64,000 nt of DNA from Anaerolineales bacterium (GTDB lineage: Bacteria > Chloroflexota > Anaerolineae > Anaerolineales > UBA6663). Of this stretch, positions 40,761 to 49,101 are shown in pieces. Each line of letters begins with the position of its first letter. Position 1 is the first letter of the stretch. The position numbers and the translations under genes are program-made. The notes beneath the pieces were generated by a model. The model did no database searches, had not been told where the DNA came from, and saw only the letters and a program-made list of their open reading frames with translations. The stretch covers positions 1 through 64,000 of the forward strand of contig JADZEK010000172.1 in the NCBI GenBank assembly GCA_020850595.1, in the 5' to 3' direction.

Positions 40761-40953
40761 AAAGAGCGCTCGGCTTGCGCTACGCCCCTGACCGGGTCCG
40801 GGCCGAGTTGCGGGCGTATATGCCGGAAGTAGTAGGCGGCGGCGGTTCGGCGCAACAAAGAGCGTTGCGTTTACGAACGGCCCTACGGGAGCCGGGCCGA
40901 GTTGCGGGCGTATATGCCGGAAGTAGTAGGCGCTGGGCGCAACGGGTTGCGCC
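40761..40953. repeat. Degenerate 95-bp tandem repeat with a perfect 41-bp core, plus hairpins
   Basis: 40798-40838 and 40892-40932 are identical 41-bp sequences; the surrounding units (each starting AAAGAGCG) are degenerate copies. Hairpins follow each: CGCAAC-7 nt-GTTGCG (40851-40869) and GGCGCAAC-GG-GTTGCGCC (40936-40953). The 380-bp gap between the kinase gene and prfC holds nothing else I can identify; no T-run makes a simple terminator. Confidence 0.7.
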
Positions 40954-40985
40954 TCTACGCGAGGCAGCGCCGCGGCCGGCGGCGC

Positions 40986-42608
40986 TTACGCCACCGATTG
41001 CAGGTATTGGACTTCGGGGAACTTCTCCAGGCAGTAATTCAAGTCGAAGGGCGAGCGGAAGAGCGCGACCAGGCAGCCGGCGAGGTCGCGGGTGCGCAGC
41101 AGGCCGTGGCCCCAGGGCAGTCGCTCAAGGGCCTCGGGCGGGCCTTCGATCCAACGCGCGACCTTGTAGGTGAGCGGCTCGACCACGGCGTTCACGCCGT
41201 ACTCCTGCTCCAGCCGCGCCTGCACCACGTCGAACTGCAAGCGGCCGACCACCGCCAAGATCGGGTGGCGCTGCCCGGCGTCCACCTCGTAGAGCACCTG
41301 CATCGCGCCTTCGGTTTCCAACTGGCTCAGGCCCTTGAGGAACTGCTTCTGCTTGCCGATATCGGTGTTGCGCAGCGTGGCGAAGTGCTCAGGCTGGAAG
41401 CGCGGGATGGGCGCGAACTTGAAGCCGCGCTCCTGGGCCAGCGTGTCGCCGATGGCGAACTGCCCGCCCGCCGGCAGGCCGATGATGTCGCCGGGGTAGG
41501 CTTCCTCGATCACCTCGCGCTCGTTGGCGAAGAAGCGGTAGGGGCGCGGCAGACGCAGCGTCCGCTCGCCCTGGGCGTGATAGACCGTCATGTCGCGCTC
41601 GAAGCGACCAGAGCAGATGCGCAGAAAGGCCACGCTGTCACGGTGGTTGGGGTTCATGTTGGCCTGAATCTTGAACACGAAGCCCGCGAAGCTGGGCTGC
41701 TCCGGCGCAATGGGGCCGGCGTCGGTAGGGTACGGAAGTGGCGCGGGGCCGTAGGCTAAGAAGCCGTCGAGGAACAGCCGCACGCCGAAGTTGGTGAGCG
41801 CGCTGCCAAAGAACACGGGCGTCTGCTGCGCGCCCAGCACCAACTCGTGGTCGAAGTGGATGTTCAGGCCGTCGAGCAGGTCTACCTCGTTACGCAGGCG
41901 GGTCAGGGCAGCTTCGTCTAAATGGTCGCTGAGGGCCGGGTCATCCCCGGCCATGAAGGTCTCCGGCGCGATGGTCTCGTTGCGCACCGTGCGGTCGTAG
42001 AGATACACGCCGTGGGCCAGGCGGTCGTAGACGCCGCGGAAGCCCAGCCCGTCGCCGATGGGCCAGTTCATCGGGGCCGGCTGCATGCCCAGGATTTGTT
42101 CCAGTTCGTCCAGCAGTTCCAGCGGGTCGCGGGCGGGCCGGTCGAACTTGTTGATGAAGGTAAAGATGGGGATGCCGCGCTTGCGGCAGACCTCGAACAG
42201 CTTGCGGGTCTGCGCCTCGATGCCCTTCGCGCCGTCGAGCACCATCACGGCGCTGTCTACGGCGGCCAGGGTGCGGTAGGTGTCTTCGGAGAAATCCTCG
42301 TGGCCGGGCGTGTCGAGCAGGTTGAAGACATGCTCACGGTAGGGAAATTGCAGCACGGTGGAGGTGATGGAGATGCCGCGCTCGCGCTCAATGGCCATCC
42401 AGTCGGAGGTGGCGTGGCGCTGCTGGCGGCGGGCGCGCACGCTGCCCGCCAGGTGAATGGCGTTGCCGTAGAGCAGCAGCTTTTCGGTCAGCGTGGTCTT
42501 GCCCGCGTCGGGGTGCGAGATGATGGCGAAGGTGCGGCGCCGGGCAATCTGCTCTACGAGCGCCTGCGCGGCCGCCGCCGCGGGGGCCGCGGTGGGTTCA
42601 ATGCTCAT
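40986..42608 (-). CDS. prfC: Peptide chain release factor 3
   Basis: A 540-aa translational GTPase that recycles RF1/RF2 from the ribosome after termination. G1 is HPDAGKTT (32-39), the switch region includes SDWMAIERERGISITSTVLQ (RF3-type), G3 is DTPGHEDF, and G4 is NKFDRPARDPLELLDELE, where the short insert separates RF3 from EF-G. The later domains (QANMNPNHRDSVAFLRICSG, VGRLQFDVVQARLEQEY) are complete. The leader contains a promoter and a terminator-like hairpin, suggesting attenuation. Confidence 0.95.
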   Translation of the reverse strand: MSIEPTAAPAAAAAQALVEQIARRRTFAIISHPDAGKTTLTEKLLLYGNAIHLAGSVRARRQQRHATSDWMAIERERGISITSTVLQFPYREHVFNLLDTPGHEDFSEDTYRTLAAVDSAVMVLDGAKGIEAQTRKLFEVCRKRGIPIFTFINKFDRPARDPLELLDELEQILGMQPAPMNWPIGDGLGFRGVYDRLAHGVYLYDRTVRNETIAPETFMAGDDPALSDHLDEAALTRLRNEVDLLDGLNIHFDHELVLGAQQTPVFFGSALTNFGVRLFLDGFLAYGPAPLPYPTDAGPIAPEQPSFAGFVFKIQANMNPNHRDSVAFLRICSGRFERDMTVYHAQGERTLRLPRPYRFFANEREVIEEAYPGDIIGLPAGGQFAIGDTLAQERGFKFAPIPRFQPEHFATLRNTDIGKQKQFLKGLSQLETEGAMQVLYEVDAGQRHPILAVVGRLQFDVVQARLEQEYGVNAVVEPLTYKVARWIEGPPEALERLPWGHGLLRTRDLAGCLVALFRSPFDLNYCLEKFPEVQYLQSVA

Positions 42609-42631
42609 GCTGCTTTCCAGACAAACAAAAA

Positions 42632-42654
42632 GTCACGGCCGCCTGCGCCGTGAC
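42632..42654 (-). terminator. Terminator-like hairpin in the prfC leader
   Basis: On the minus strand, GTCACGGC-7 nt-GCCGTGAC forms an 8-bp perfect stem followed at once by TTTTTGTTTGT, then the prfC ATG 24 nt further on. It has the form of an intrinsic terminator but sits between a good promoter and the start codon. Confidence 0.65.
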
Positions 42655-42675
42655 CGGCGAACTCCTGTTCGGCAG

Positions 42676-42704
42676 AGTATAACTGCCTCGCCGAGCGCTG
42701 TCTA
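42676..42704 (-). promoter_or_regulatory. prfC promoter
   Basis: Minus strand: TAGACA (42704-42699), a 17-nt spacer and TATACT (42681-42676). Expected start near 42669, about 15 nt before the leader hairpin. Confidence 0.65.
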
Positions 42705-42915
42705 GAGCGATTGCCGATACGATGGAAGGAGGCGGCTGCTGGGGCAGCGGGCGCGGGGCGGGGGTTAGGGCGTAGGCGTTTTCTAATCCGCGCCCGGCCG
42801 GCGTGCTGAACTCGACCGTTGGCCCGTTAATGGTGTGGGAGGCATGGCTGTTTAGCGGGCAACTGTCCAAAGTCAAGATAGCCGTGGCGAGCGGATTAGA
42901 GCGATTGCTGCAACG
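42705..42915. other. Intergenic region between kinase gene end and prfC promoter
   Basis: No gene seen. TAGAGCGATTGC occurs twice (42703-42714 and 42897-42908), a short direct repeat of unknown meaning. Confidence 0.4.
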
Positions 42916-44355
42916 CTAGGCCGCGCCGCTGGGCCGGCAGGCCGCCAGCCGAATGGCAAAGGTGGTGCCGCGCCCCAGGTCGGAGTGGGCCTCGATGGTG
43001 CCGCCGTGAGCCTCCACCAGCGCCTTCACAATCGCCAGGCCCAGCCCGCTCTCGCCGCCTTCGCCGGTGCGAGCCATGTCGGCGCGATAGAAGCGGTTGA
43101 AAATGAAGGGCAGGTGCGCGGGGGCGATGCCGGGGCCGGTGTCGGCCACGGTCAGCGTCACCTGGCTGCCGGCCGGCTCGGCCTTGAGGGTCACGTGGCC
43201 TCCGTGGGGTGTGTAGCGCAGCGCATTGCTCACCAGGTTGCTCAGCACCTGCGTCAGGCGCACTTCGTCCACGTCCACGGCGGGGGCGGCGGGCGCGCCC
43301 TCCACGGCCAGCCGCACCCCCTGCTGCTCGGCCTGATGCTCAAAGGCCGTCACCGCCTGATGCAGCAAGTCTTCAGGGGCCACCGGCTGGCGGTTTAGCT
43401 TTAGCTCGCCCGCGTCGGCCTGGCTGAGGGTGCGCAGATCGCCGACCAGGTGCTGGAGGTGCTCGACCTCGGCGTAGATCACGCTCAGGCGTTCGGGGGT
43501 GGGGGCCACCACGCCGTCGCGCATAGACTCGATGTAGCCGCCCACCACCGTCAGCGGCGTGCGCAGTTCGTGGGCCACATCGGCCGTCATCTGGCGGCGG
43601 GCCTTATTGGCGCGCGCCACCGCGCGGCTCATCTGGTTAAAGGCGGCCGCCAGCGCGCCGATCTCATCGTTGCCGCGCACGGTCACTTCCTGCTCCAGGT
43701 CGCCGCCGGCCATGCGGTCGGCCGCTTGGGTGAGCGCTTGCAGCGGACGGGTGAGGGTGCGCGCCAGCAGGAGGCCGACGATGAGAGCCACCGCCACCGC
43801 GCCCAGCCCGGCCAGCAGCAGGGCGGTGTTGGTGCGCTCCAGGTAGGCACTCTCTTCCGGCGTGAGGCCCGGCGGCAAACCGGCCGTGAGGATCGTGCCA
43901 ACCACCTGACCGTTTACTTCCACTGCCTCGCCGCTCGCCAGCGCGCGCGCGGCTACCACCGCGCCCGGCGGGAAGGCGGGGTACAGCGGGCTGATGACCA
44001 CGCCCGCGGCATTCACCAGCGCGAACAGGCCCCACCGGTTGTGGCCGCCGCCGTAGCCAGGATGCGGGCCAGCGTTCCAGTTGTTGTGATCGTTGACAGA
44101 CTGGGTGGCGGGCGGGCCGCCGCGCTGAAAGAGCGCCGCGTACACGCCGGCCCACGAGCCGTTGGCGGTGTAGTAATCCACCAGGGCGCTGTGCAACTCG
44201 CGACGCTGCTGCTCGATGATCAGCCGGTCGAGCTGGTTGGCGTTGGTCAGGCGCAGGAAGAGCGCCACCAACCCGGCCACCGTCAGCGCGACGGCGAGAA
44301 AGGCCAGCGTCAGCTTGACGCCCAGCGAGTGCGGCGGCGGCAGGCGCGCGCGCAC
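42916..44355 (-). CDS. Sensor histidine kinase (BaeS/CpxA-like)
   Basis: A 479-aa membrane kinase. Membrane segment 1 (about 14-34), an external domain (about 35-175) with a His/Asn/Gly-rich stretch (VNDHNNWNAGPHPGYGGGHN), membrane segment 2 (about 177-198), HAMP (about 199-250), H262 in ADVAHELRTPLT, then HATPase (LSNLVSNALRYTP, DTGPGI, GLGLAIVKALVEAHGG). GTG start with GGAGG about 8 nt upstream, 3 nt after the regulator stop. The His-rich external stretch could be a metal-sensing loop. Third gene of the YceI-regulator-kinase operon. Confidence 0.92.
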   Translation of the reverse strand: MRARLPPPHSLGVKLTLAFLAVALTVAGLVALFLRLTNANQLDRLIIEQQRRELHSALVDYYTANGSWAGVYAALFQRGGPPATQSVNDHNNWNAGPHPGYGGGHNRWGLFALVNAAGVVISPLYPAFPPGAVVAARALASGEAVEVNGQVVGTILTAGLPPGLTPEESAYLERTNTALLLAGLGAVAVALIVGLLLARTLTRPLQALTQAADRMAGGDLEQEVTVRGNDEIGALAAAFNQMSRAVARANKARRQMTADVAHELRTPLTVVGGYIESMRDGVVAPTPERLSVIYAEVEHLQHLVGDLRTLSQADAGELKLNRQPVAPEDLLHQAVTAFEHQAEQQGVRLAVEGAPAAPAVDVDEVRLTQVLSNLVSNALRYTPHGGHVTLKAEPAGSQVTLTVADTGPGIAPAHLPFIFNRFYRADMARTGEGGESGLGLAIVKALVEAHGGTIEAHSDLGRGTTFAIRLAACRPSGAA

Positions 44356-44358
44356 GGC

Positions 44359-45054
44359 CTAAGCCTCCGGCCGCGCCAGGCGGTAGCCCACGCCGAACAC
44401 GGTTTCAATGTACTGGGGAGCCTCGGGGTTCGGCTCGATCTTGGCGCGCAGGTTGCGGATGTGCACGTTCAGCGTGCGTTCCAGCCCGGAGTAGCCGTCT
44501 GCGGTGAGCCGGTCGGCCAACTGCTCACGGGTGAACACCTGGCCGGGGGCGCGCAGCAGCACCGCCAGCAGGTTAAACTCAGTGGGCGTCAGGCTCACAG
44601 GCGCGCCGCGCACGCTGACGGTGTGCGTGGCTTCATCCAGCGCGATATCGCCCACGCGCAGCGGGCCGTGGCCGGCCGGGGCGGTGTCGCTGCGGCGCAG
44701 CACCGCCTTCACCCGCGCCCCCAACTCGCGCATGCGGAACGGCTTGATGACGTAGTCGTCCGCGCCCAGCTCCAGCCCCAACACCGCCTCTGACTCTTCG
44801 TCGCGGGCGGTGATGATGATGACCGGCGCGTTCTGCTCGGCGCGGTAGTGCTGCAGGAAGGCGTAGCCATCCATCTCCGGCATCATCACGTCGAGCAAGA
44901 TCAGGTCTGGCCGGGTGTGAGTGACGGCTTGCAGCGCCTCGCGCCCGTTGGCGCTAGTGAGCACGGTAAAGCCCTGCGCTACAAAGTGATCACGCAGCAG
45001 TTGGCGCATATTGACCTTGTCATCCACTACTAAGATCGTTTTCGCCATGTCCAT
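44359..45054 (-). CDS. OmpR/PhoB-family response regulator
   Basis: 231 aa: receiver with D11-D12, phospho-acceptor D55 in LILLDVMMPEMDG and K in YVIKPFRM, then winged-helix output domain (LTPTEFNLLAVLLRAPGQVFTR, GLERTLNVHIRNLRAKI). ATG 45054 has GAGG 7-8 nt upstream; ATG 45048 is possible. It sits between the YceI-like gene and the kinase gene. Its probable DNA target is the 10-bp-period direct repeat at 45998-46023 upstream of the operon. Confidence 0.93.
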   Translation of the reverse strand: MDMAKTILVVDDKVNMRQLLRDHFVAQGFTVLTSANGREALQAVTHTRPDLILLDVMMPEMDGYAFLQHYRAEQNAPVIIITARDEESEAVLGLELGADDYVIKPFRMRELGARVKAVLRRSDTAPAGHGPLRVGDIALDEATHTVSVRGAPVSLTPTEFNLLAVLLRAPGQVFTREQLADRLTADGYSGLERTLNVHIRNLRAKIEPNPEAPQYIETVFGVGYRLARPEA

Positions 45055-45098
45055 TCTTTAGCCTCGCCCGGTTTGCTCAGCCGGGCCGGCCCGGCGCA

Positions 45099-45896
45099 TT
45101 ACGAGGCCGGCGCCGCCACGAAGTCAATCTCCAACGTCACTTCTTCGCTCACGTCGGCCACCTGCGGCACGCTCGGGATTTGCAAGCCGTAGTCAGAGCG
45201 CAACACGGTCGTGGTGGCGCTGCCCGAAATCTGCGTGGCCGAATCGGCCGTGACCGTCACCTCAAACACCACCGGCTGGGTCACAGCCTGAATGGTCAGG
45301 TCCCCCGCGATTTGGAAGGTAAAGCTGTCGCCGGGATTGGCGGCGCCGCTCAGCCCACGCACCTCGGTGGGGGTGAAGGTGATGAACTCGTAGGTGTCGG
45401 TGTGTAGGATGCGGTTGCGAATGGCGTTGTTGCGCTGCGAACGGTCGGTCTCCAGCGTGCGCGCATTCACCTGAATGACGCCCACCTGCGCGGTGCTCAG
45501 GTCGCTGGGGTTCACGGCGATCTGCCCGGCCACCTGGTTGGAGGCGCCCACCACCGTGGTCGGGTTGCCGCTGAGCACCTCGCTCAAGATGAAACGCACC
45601 TCTGACCGGCTCTGGTCAATGGTGAAGATGAGCGTGCCGTCGTTCGGCGCTGAGGCTTCGGTCGCCTCGAGGGCGGCGGTGGCCTGTGGGTCGGCGGCCG
45701 ACGGCGTAGCCTGGGGCACGGAAGTGGCCGCGCCGGCCGGGGTCGGCGTCTTGGTGGCCACCACGACCGGGATGGCCGTGAGCGGGCCGGAAGCCGCCAG
45801 GGTTGGGCCAAGCACATAGTTATACAGGGCGAGGGCGGCTACGCCGACGAGAACTATCGCCGCCACCACACCGCCAATCAACCAGTTCCGCTTCAT
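45099..45896 (-). CDS. Membrane-anchored YceI-like domain protein
   Basis: About 265 aa: N-terminal membrane anchor (about 5-27), a Thr/Pro/Ala linker (about 45-85) and a YceI lipocalin-like domain (FTIDQSRSEVRFILSEVLSG, VGASNQVAGQIAVNPSDL, RNNAIRNRILHTDTYEFITF, DLTIQAVTQPVVFEVTV). YceI proteins bind isoprenoid or other lipid-like molecules and respond to envelope stress. ATG 45896 is chosen over 45902 because AAGGAG is about 7 nt before it. First gene of the operon with the regulator and kinase. Confidence 0.87.
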   Translation of the reverse strand: MKRNWLIGGVVAAIVLVGVAALALYNYVLGPTLAASGPLTAIPVVVATKTPTPAGAATSVPQATPSAADPQATAALEATEASAPNDGTLIFTIDQSRSEVRFILSEVLSGNPTTVVGASNQVAGQIAVNPSDLSTAQVGVIQVNARTLETDRSQRNNAIRNRILHTDTYEFITFTPTEVRGLSGAANPGDSFTFQIAGDLTIQAVTQPVVFEVTVTADSATQISGSATTTVLRSDYGLQIPSVPQVADVSEEVTLEIDFVAAPAS

Positions 45897-45997
45897 CGTC
45901 ATTCTCCTTGTGGGTTCGTGAGATAGCGCTGCCTCAACCAGTCAGGCCGACCATCGGCGGCCGGCTACGGCAGGGTAGAAGCAGGTTATTCAGAAAT

Positions 45998-46023
45998 GGT
46001 TTAGACCGGATTAGGCTGGCTTA
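45998..46023 (-). promoter_or_regulatory. Three-copy direct repeat, candidate response-regulator site
   Basis: GGTTTA-GACC-GGATTA-GGCT-GGCTTA: three GGnTTA hexamers at 45998, 46008 and 46018, exactly 10 bp apart. OmpR/PhoB-type regulators bind such tandem repeats. It lies about 100 bp upstream of the YceI-like gene, whose operon encodes such a regulator. Confidence 0.55.
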
Positions 46024-46247
46024 AGCGCCCAATGAGCGTCAATTCTAAGGCCAACGCCCCGAAACGGAATGGGGGTAAAATCAGACTGATTTGCTCCGGT
46101 TTTTTGGCGCGCCCCCGAAAGGCCCTTCCCCGCTTGTGGTGGGCGGGCTAACTTCCCCGCCCGCCAACTGCGCTGCCTGCCCCCGCCGCGCGCCCCGCGC
46201 CGGCTGGCGGCTCATTCAATCGGCTACGCCCTGCTGGAGCAAAGGCC
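46024..46247. other. Intergenic region before the glycosidase
   Basis: No gene seen. AAATCA-GAC-TGATTT (46078-46092) is a perfect interrupted palindrome, and GGCGGGC/GCCCGCC form a 7-bp hairpin near 46141-46170. Either could be regulatory for the flanking divergent genes. Confidence 0.35.
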
Positions 46248-48110
46248 ATGACCATCACACTCTCCGACTGGTCTATGTATCAGAGCAATTTTATCGGCGA
46301 TCCTAACAGCGCGGCGGACAAGTACAACCCCAATAAGTGGGTGGTGGATCTGAACTTTGACGCCATCGCCGCCTCGGGCATTGCCGGCATCATCATCCGC
46401 ACCAGTATCATCCTCACCAAAGACCCGTGCTTCGACCGCTACCGGGCCGGGCTGGAGCGCGTGGGGCTGCCCTGGGGCGTTTACCACGCCTTCGACCCCG
46501 ACCGCTCGGCGCAGGCCCAGCTCGATCTCATGCGCAGCGTGTGCGGCGTCACGCCGCCGCTGGGCGTGTTCGTAGACGTGGAGCGCGGCAACACCACCTT
46601 CGCCGGGCTGAACGGCTTCCTGACCGCGGTGGACGCCACTTATGGGCGCATCGCCGGCATTTACAGCGGCAACTGGTATTTGGCCCCGCACTTCACGCTG
46701 AGCGAGCAAGGCCAATGGCTGCACCGCCCGGCCTGGTTCGCGGGCTACCCCAACCTGGATGTGCCCGCGGGATGGCTGCACCAAGCGCGCGAGTACACGC
46801 TGCACCAGTTCACCGACGGCGGCGCCCTGGCGGGGATGCCGCGCCGCACCCTGCTGGACCGGCTGCACCCCACGCTGACGCTCGACCACCTGCTGCAGGG
46901 CCTGCCCGCGCCCGCCCGGCCGCGCGGTGGGGGCGGCCCGCGAGGGCGGCGCACGCCGCCCCCACCGCCCCCGCCGCCTCCGCCACCGCCCACCCAGGGC
47001 CAGGCGCTCTTTGGGCTGCATGGCCGCGCCGACGGCCGGATGCAGCCGCCCGACTTTCAGGTCGTGCAGAGCGCGCGCATCGAGGCCGTCAAACTCATGT
47101 CTACGGCCGCGCCCGAAGACGTGGACCGGCTGCGCTCCATCGGCGAGCACATGCCGATCATGGTGCGCTGCTTCATGGACTTTCGCAACCGCACGATCAC
47201 GCCGCAACAGTTTGCCGATGCCATGAGCGGCGACCTGGCGCCGTTCGTCGCCAAGGGGATCACGCTGTTCGAGGTGCACAATGAGCCTAACCTGGTGGAG
47301 GAAGGGCTAGGCACGCCCGGCCAGGGCGGTTCGTGGCCCAACGGCGCGGCCTTCGGCGAGTGGTTCACCGCCACGGTGGCGTTGCTGAACGCCCGCTTCC
47401 CCGAAGCGCTGTGGGGCTGGCCGGGCCTCTCGCCGGGCGGCACCCTGCCCGGCACACGCGCCGACGCCGGCGTGTTTTTGCAGCAGGCCGGGCGCGCCCC
47501 GGCCACCGCCGATTGGATTGGCGTGCACGCCTATTGGCAGAACGACGCCGAACTAGACGCCGCGCTGGCCGAGATCGGTCGCACCGCGGGCCGGTTCCCC
47601 GGCCAGAAATTGTATGTGACCGAGTACGCCAACGTGAAGCAGCAGCCCAACGAAGACCCGGCCATGATCGCCAAGCAGTATATTCGGTTCGTCACCCAAC
47701 TGCGGCGGCTGCCGGTGGCGGCGGCCTTTGCGTTCGTGGTCTCGGCCAGCTTCCCAGGCTTTGCTTTCGAAGCGTGGCGCGACGAGCAGGGCCAACTAAA
47801 CCTCCTCCCGGGGCTGGTGGGCGCGCGCCCGCCCGCGCCACCGCTCGGGCGCGCACCCGGCCCCCAGCCGGCCGGCGACCGCTGGTGGGAGGCCTGGCCG
47901 GAGGGCGTGCAGAACCCGGCGCGCCGCCTGGCCAGCCCGCCCGCGCCCATTCAGATGCTCCAGCGCGACGGCCGGCCGCTCTCGCCGCCGGTCTTTCGGC
48001 AGAACGCCATGGATGTGTTCGAGCGCCAGGGCGACCTGCTGCGCGTGCTGCCGCAAGCCATTAACGGCCGCCTGTGGTGGGTGCGCGCACCGGAGGTGCA
48101 GCCCGAGTAA
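46248..48110 (+). CDS. Two-domain glycoside hydrolase: GH25-like plus clan-A-like domain
   Basis: A 620-aa protein. Residues about 1-220 resemble GH25 lysozymes (LSDWSMYQ at the start, IAGIIIRTS, FVDVERG with the catalytic Asp-x-Glu, AGIYSGNWYL). A Gly/Arg then poly-Pro linker (about 223-250) leads to a second domain (about 253-515) with the clan GH-A landmarks: acid/base E346 in VHNEPN and nucleophile candidate E459 in YVTEYAN. A C-terminal segment (about 560-620, GRPLSPPVFRQNAMDVFERQG) looks like a small SH3-like module. No signal peptide is visible, odd for a wall-active enzyme; non-classical export or a missed start are options. Confidence 0.7.
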   Translation: MTITLSDWSMYQSNFIGDPNSAADKYNPNKWVVDLNFDAIAASGIAGIIIRTSIILTKDPCFDRYRAGLERVGLPWGVYHAFDPDRSAQAQLDLMRSVCGVTPPLGVFVDVERGNTTFAGLNGFLTAVDATYGRIAGIYSGNWYLAPHFTLSEQGQWLHRPAWFAGYPNLDVPAGWLHQAREYTLHQFTDGGALAGMPRRTLLDRLHPTLTLDHLLQGLPAPARPRGGGGPRGRRTPPPPPPPPPPPPTQGQALFGLHGRADGRMQPPDFQVVQSARIEAVKLMSTAAPEDVDRLRSIGEHMPIMVRCFMDFRNRTITPQQFADAMSGDLAPFVAKGITLFEVHNEPNLVEEGLGTPGQGGSWPNGAAFGEWFTATVALLNARFPEALWGWPGLSPGGTLPGTRADAGVFLQQAGRAPATADWIGVHAYWQNDAELDAALAEIGRTAGRFPGQKLYVTEYANVKQQPNEDPAMIAKQYIRFVTQLRRLPVAAAFAFVVSASFPGFAFEAWRDEQGQLNLLPGLVGARPPAPPLGRAPGPQPAGDRWWEAWPEGVQNPARRLASPPAPIQMLQRDGRPLSPPVFRQNAMDVFERQGDLLRVLPQAINGRLWWVRAPEVQPE

Positions 48111-48137
48111 GCCCGCCGCCGGCCCGCGTGCCCAGTC

Positions 48138-48175
48138 AACCCGGCCAATCGCCCCGATTGGCCGGGTTGTTATTT
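48138..48175 (+). terminator. Intrinsic terminator
   Basis: AACCCGGCCAATC (48138-48150) and GATTGGCCGGGTT (48156-48168) form a perfect 13-bp stem with a 5-nt loop, followed by GTTATTT. It ends transcription of the glycosidase gene. Confidence 0.85.
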
Positions 48176-48371
48176 AGCGCGCCGCCCGGTGTAACCCAAG
48201 TGTGTGCGGCGGGTGAGCGTGCAATGAATCAGCCCGCGTGTTCAGCCGCGAATCTGTCACGAGGTTTTTAAGCGCCTCTCATCCGCCCTACGCAAATTCT
48301 GAATGAGCGCCCACTATGCTGCGCACACTTTCGGAACCGGCCCTGGCCGGCTAGCGATCTGGAGGCAACAC

Positions 48372-48935
48372 ATGGTTCGCATTGGTAAGATAGTTGGGAT
48401 GGTGGCAACGGCGGGCGCGGCCGCCCTGTTGGGCCTGGGCGCATTGGTCTTCGTCCAACCGGCGGCGGCAGGCGCCACGGCGAACTTGGCCGCGGTGCAG
48501 GCAGTTACCGCGCTCGACGCCCACGGCGGGCGCGGCGGCTTCTGCGGCCCGGCCGGGCTGGAGGCCGCCGCGGGCGCGCTGGGCATTACCAGCGACGAGC
48601 TCACCACGCAACTGCGGGCGGGCGAGTCGCTGGCCGACCAGGCTGACAAGGCCGGCGTGGATGTGGCTGAGGTGCTGGCCGCGATTGACGCCGCCTGCGC
48701 GCAGGCTCAGCGCGACGCCATCGAGCAGGCCGTGACTGACGGCGCACTGACGCGCGAGAAGGCCGACTGGCTCTTGGAGGGCCTAGACAAGGGCTTCTGG
48801 GGCGGCAGCAACGGCGGCCCCGGCTTTGGATTCGGCGGGCGCGGCGGCGGGCATGGCGGCCCGGGTGGTTTTGGCGGCTTTGGCCCTGGCCCCGACCAGG
48901 CCGCACCGACCGCGACACCGGCGGGGGATCTCTAA
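48372..48935 (+). CDS. Secreted Gly-rich protein with helical repeat
   Basis: About 187 aa from ATG 48372, which has GGAGG about 8 nt upstream; a longer frame from 48303 adds 23 residues without support. A signal peptide (about 1-32, ending VQPAAAGA) is followed by a helical module (LGITSDELTTQLRAGESLAD, GVDVAEVLAAIDAACAQAQ, VTDGALTREKADWLLEGLDKG). This kind of module recurs in exported proteins of many Gram-positive-like genomes (DUF2680-like). A Gly/Phe-rich tail (about 140-175) ends the protein. Function unknown. It has its own terminator. Confidence 0.65.
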   Translation: MVRIGKIVGMVATAGAAALLGLGALVFVQPAAAGATANLAAVQAVTALDAHGGRGGFCGPAGLEAAAGALGITSDELTTQLRAGESLADQADKAGVDVAEVLAAIDAACAQAQRDAIEQAVTDGALTREKADWLLEGLDKGFWGGSNGGPGFGFGGRGGGHGGPGGFGGFGPGPDQAAPTATPAGDL

Positions 48936-48973
48936 GCTCCCGGCGGCCCGTCTGACACGCCCCAGCAAGAACA

Positions 48974-49010
48974 CCCGCGGCCCAGTCACCTGGCTGGCCG
49001 CGGGCGTTTT
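48974..49010 (+). terminator. Intrinsic terminator
   Basis: CCCGCGGCC (48974-48982) pairs with GGCCGCGGG (48996-49004), followed by CGTTTT. It lies just after the Gly-rich secreted protein gene. Confidence 0.75.
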
Positions 49011-49101
49011 CGCTGCTAGCGCCGGGCAACGCTGAGCGGTTCGGCGGCGGCGGATACGGTATGATAGCGGCCTCACCCGCCGCCTGCCTGAAAGGCCCGC
49101 C

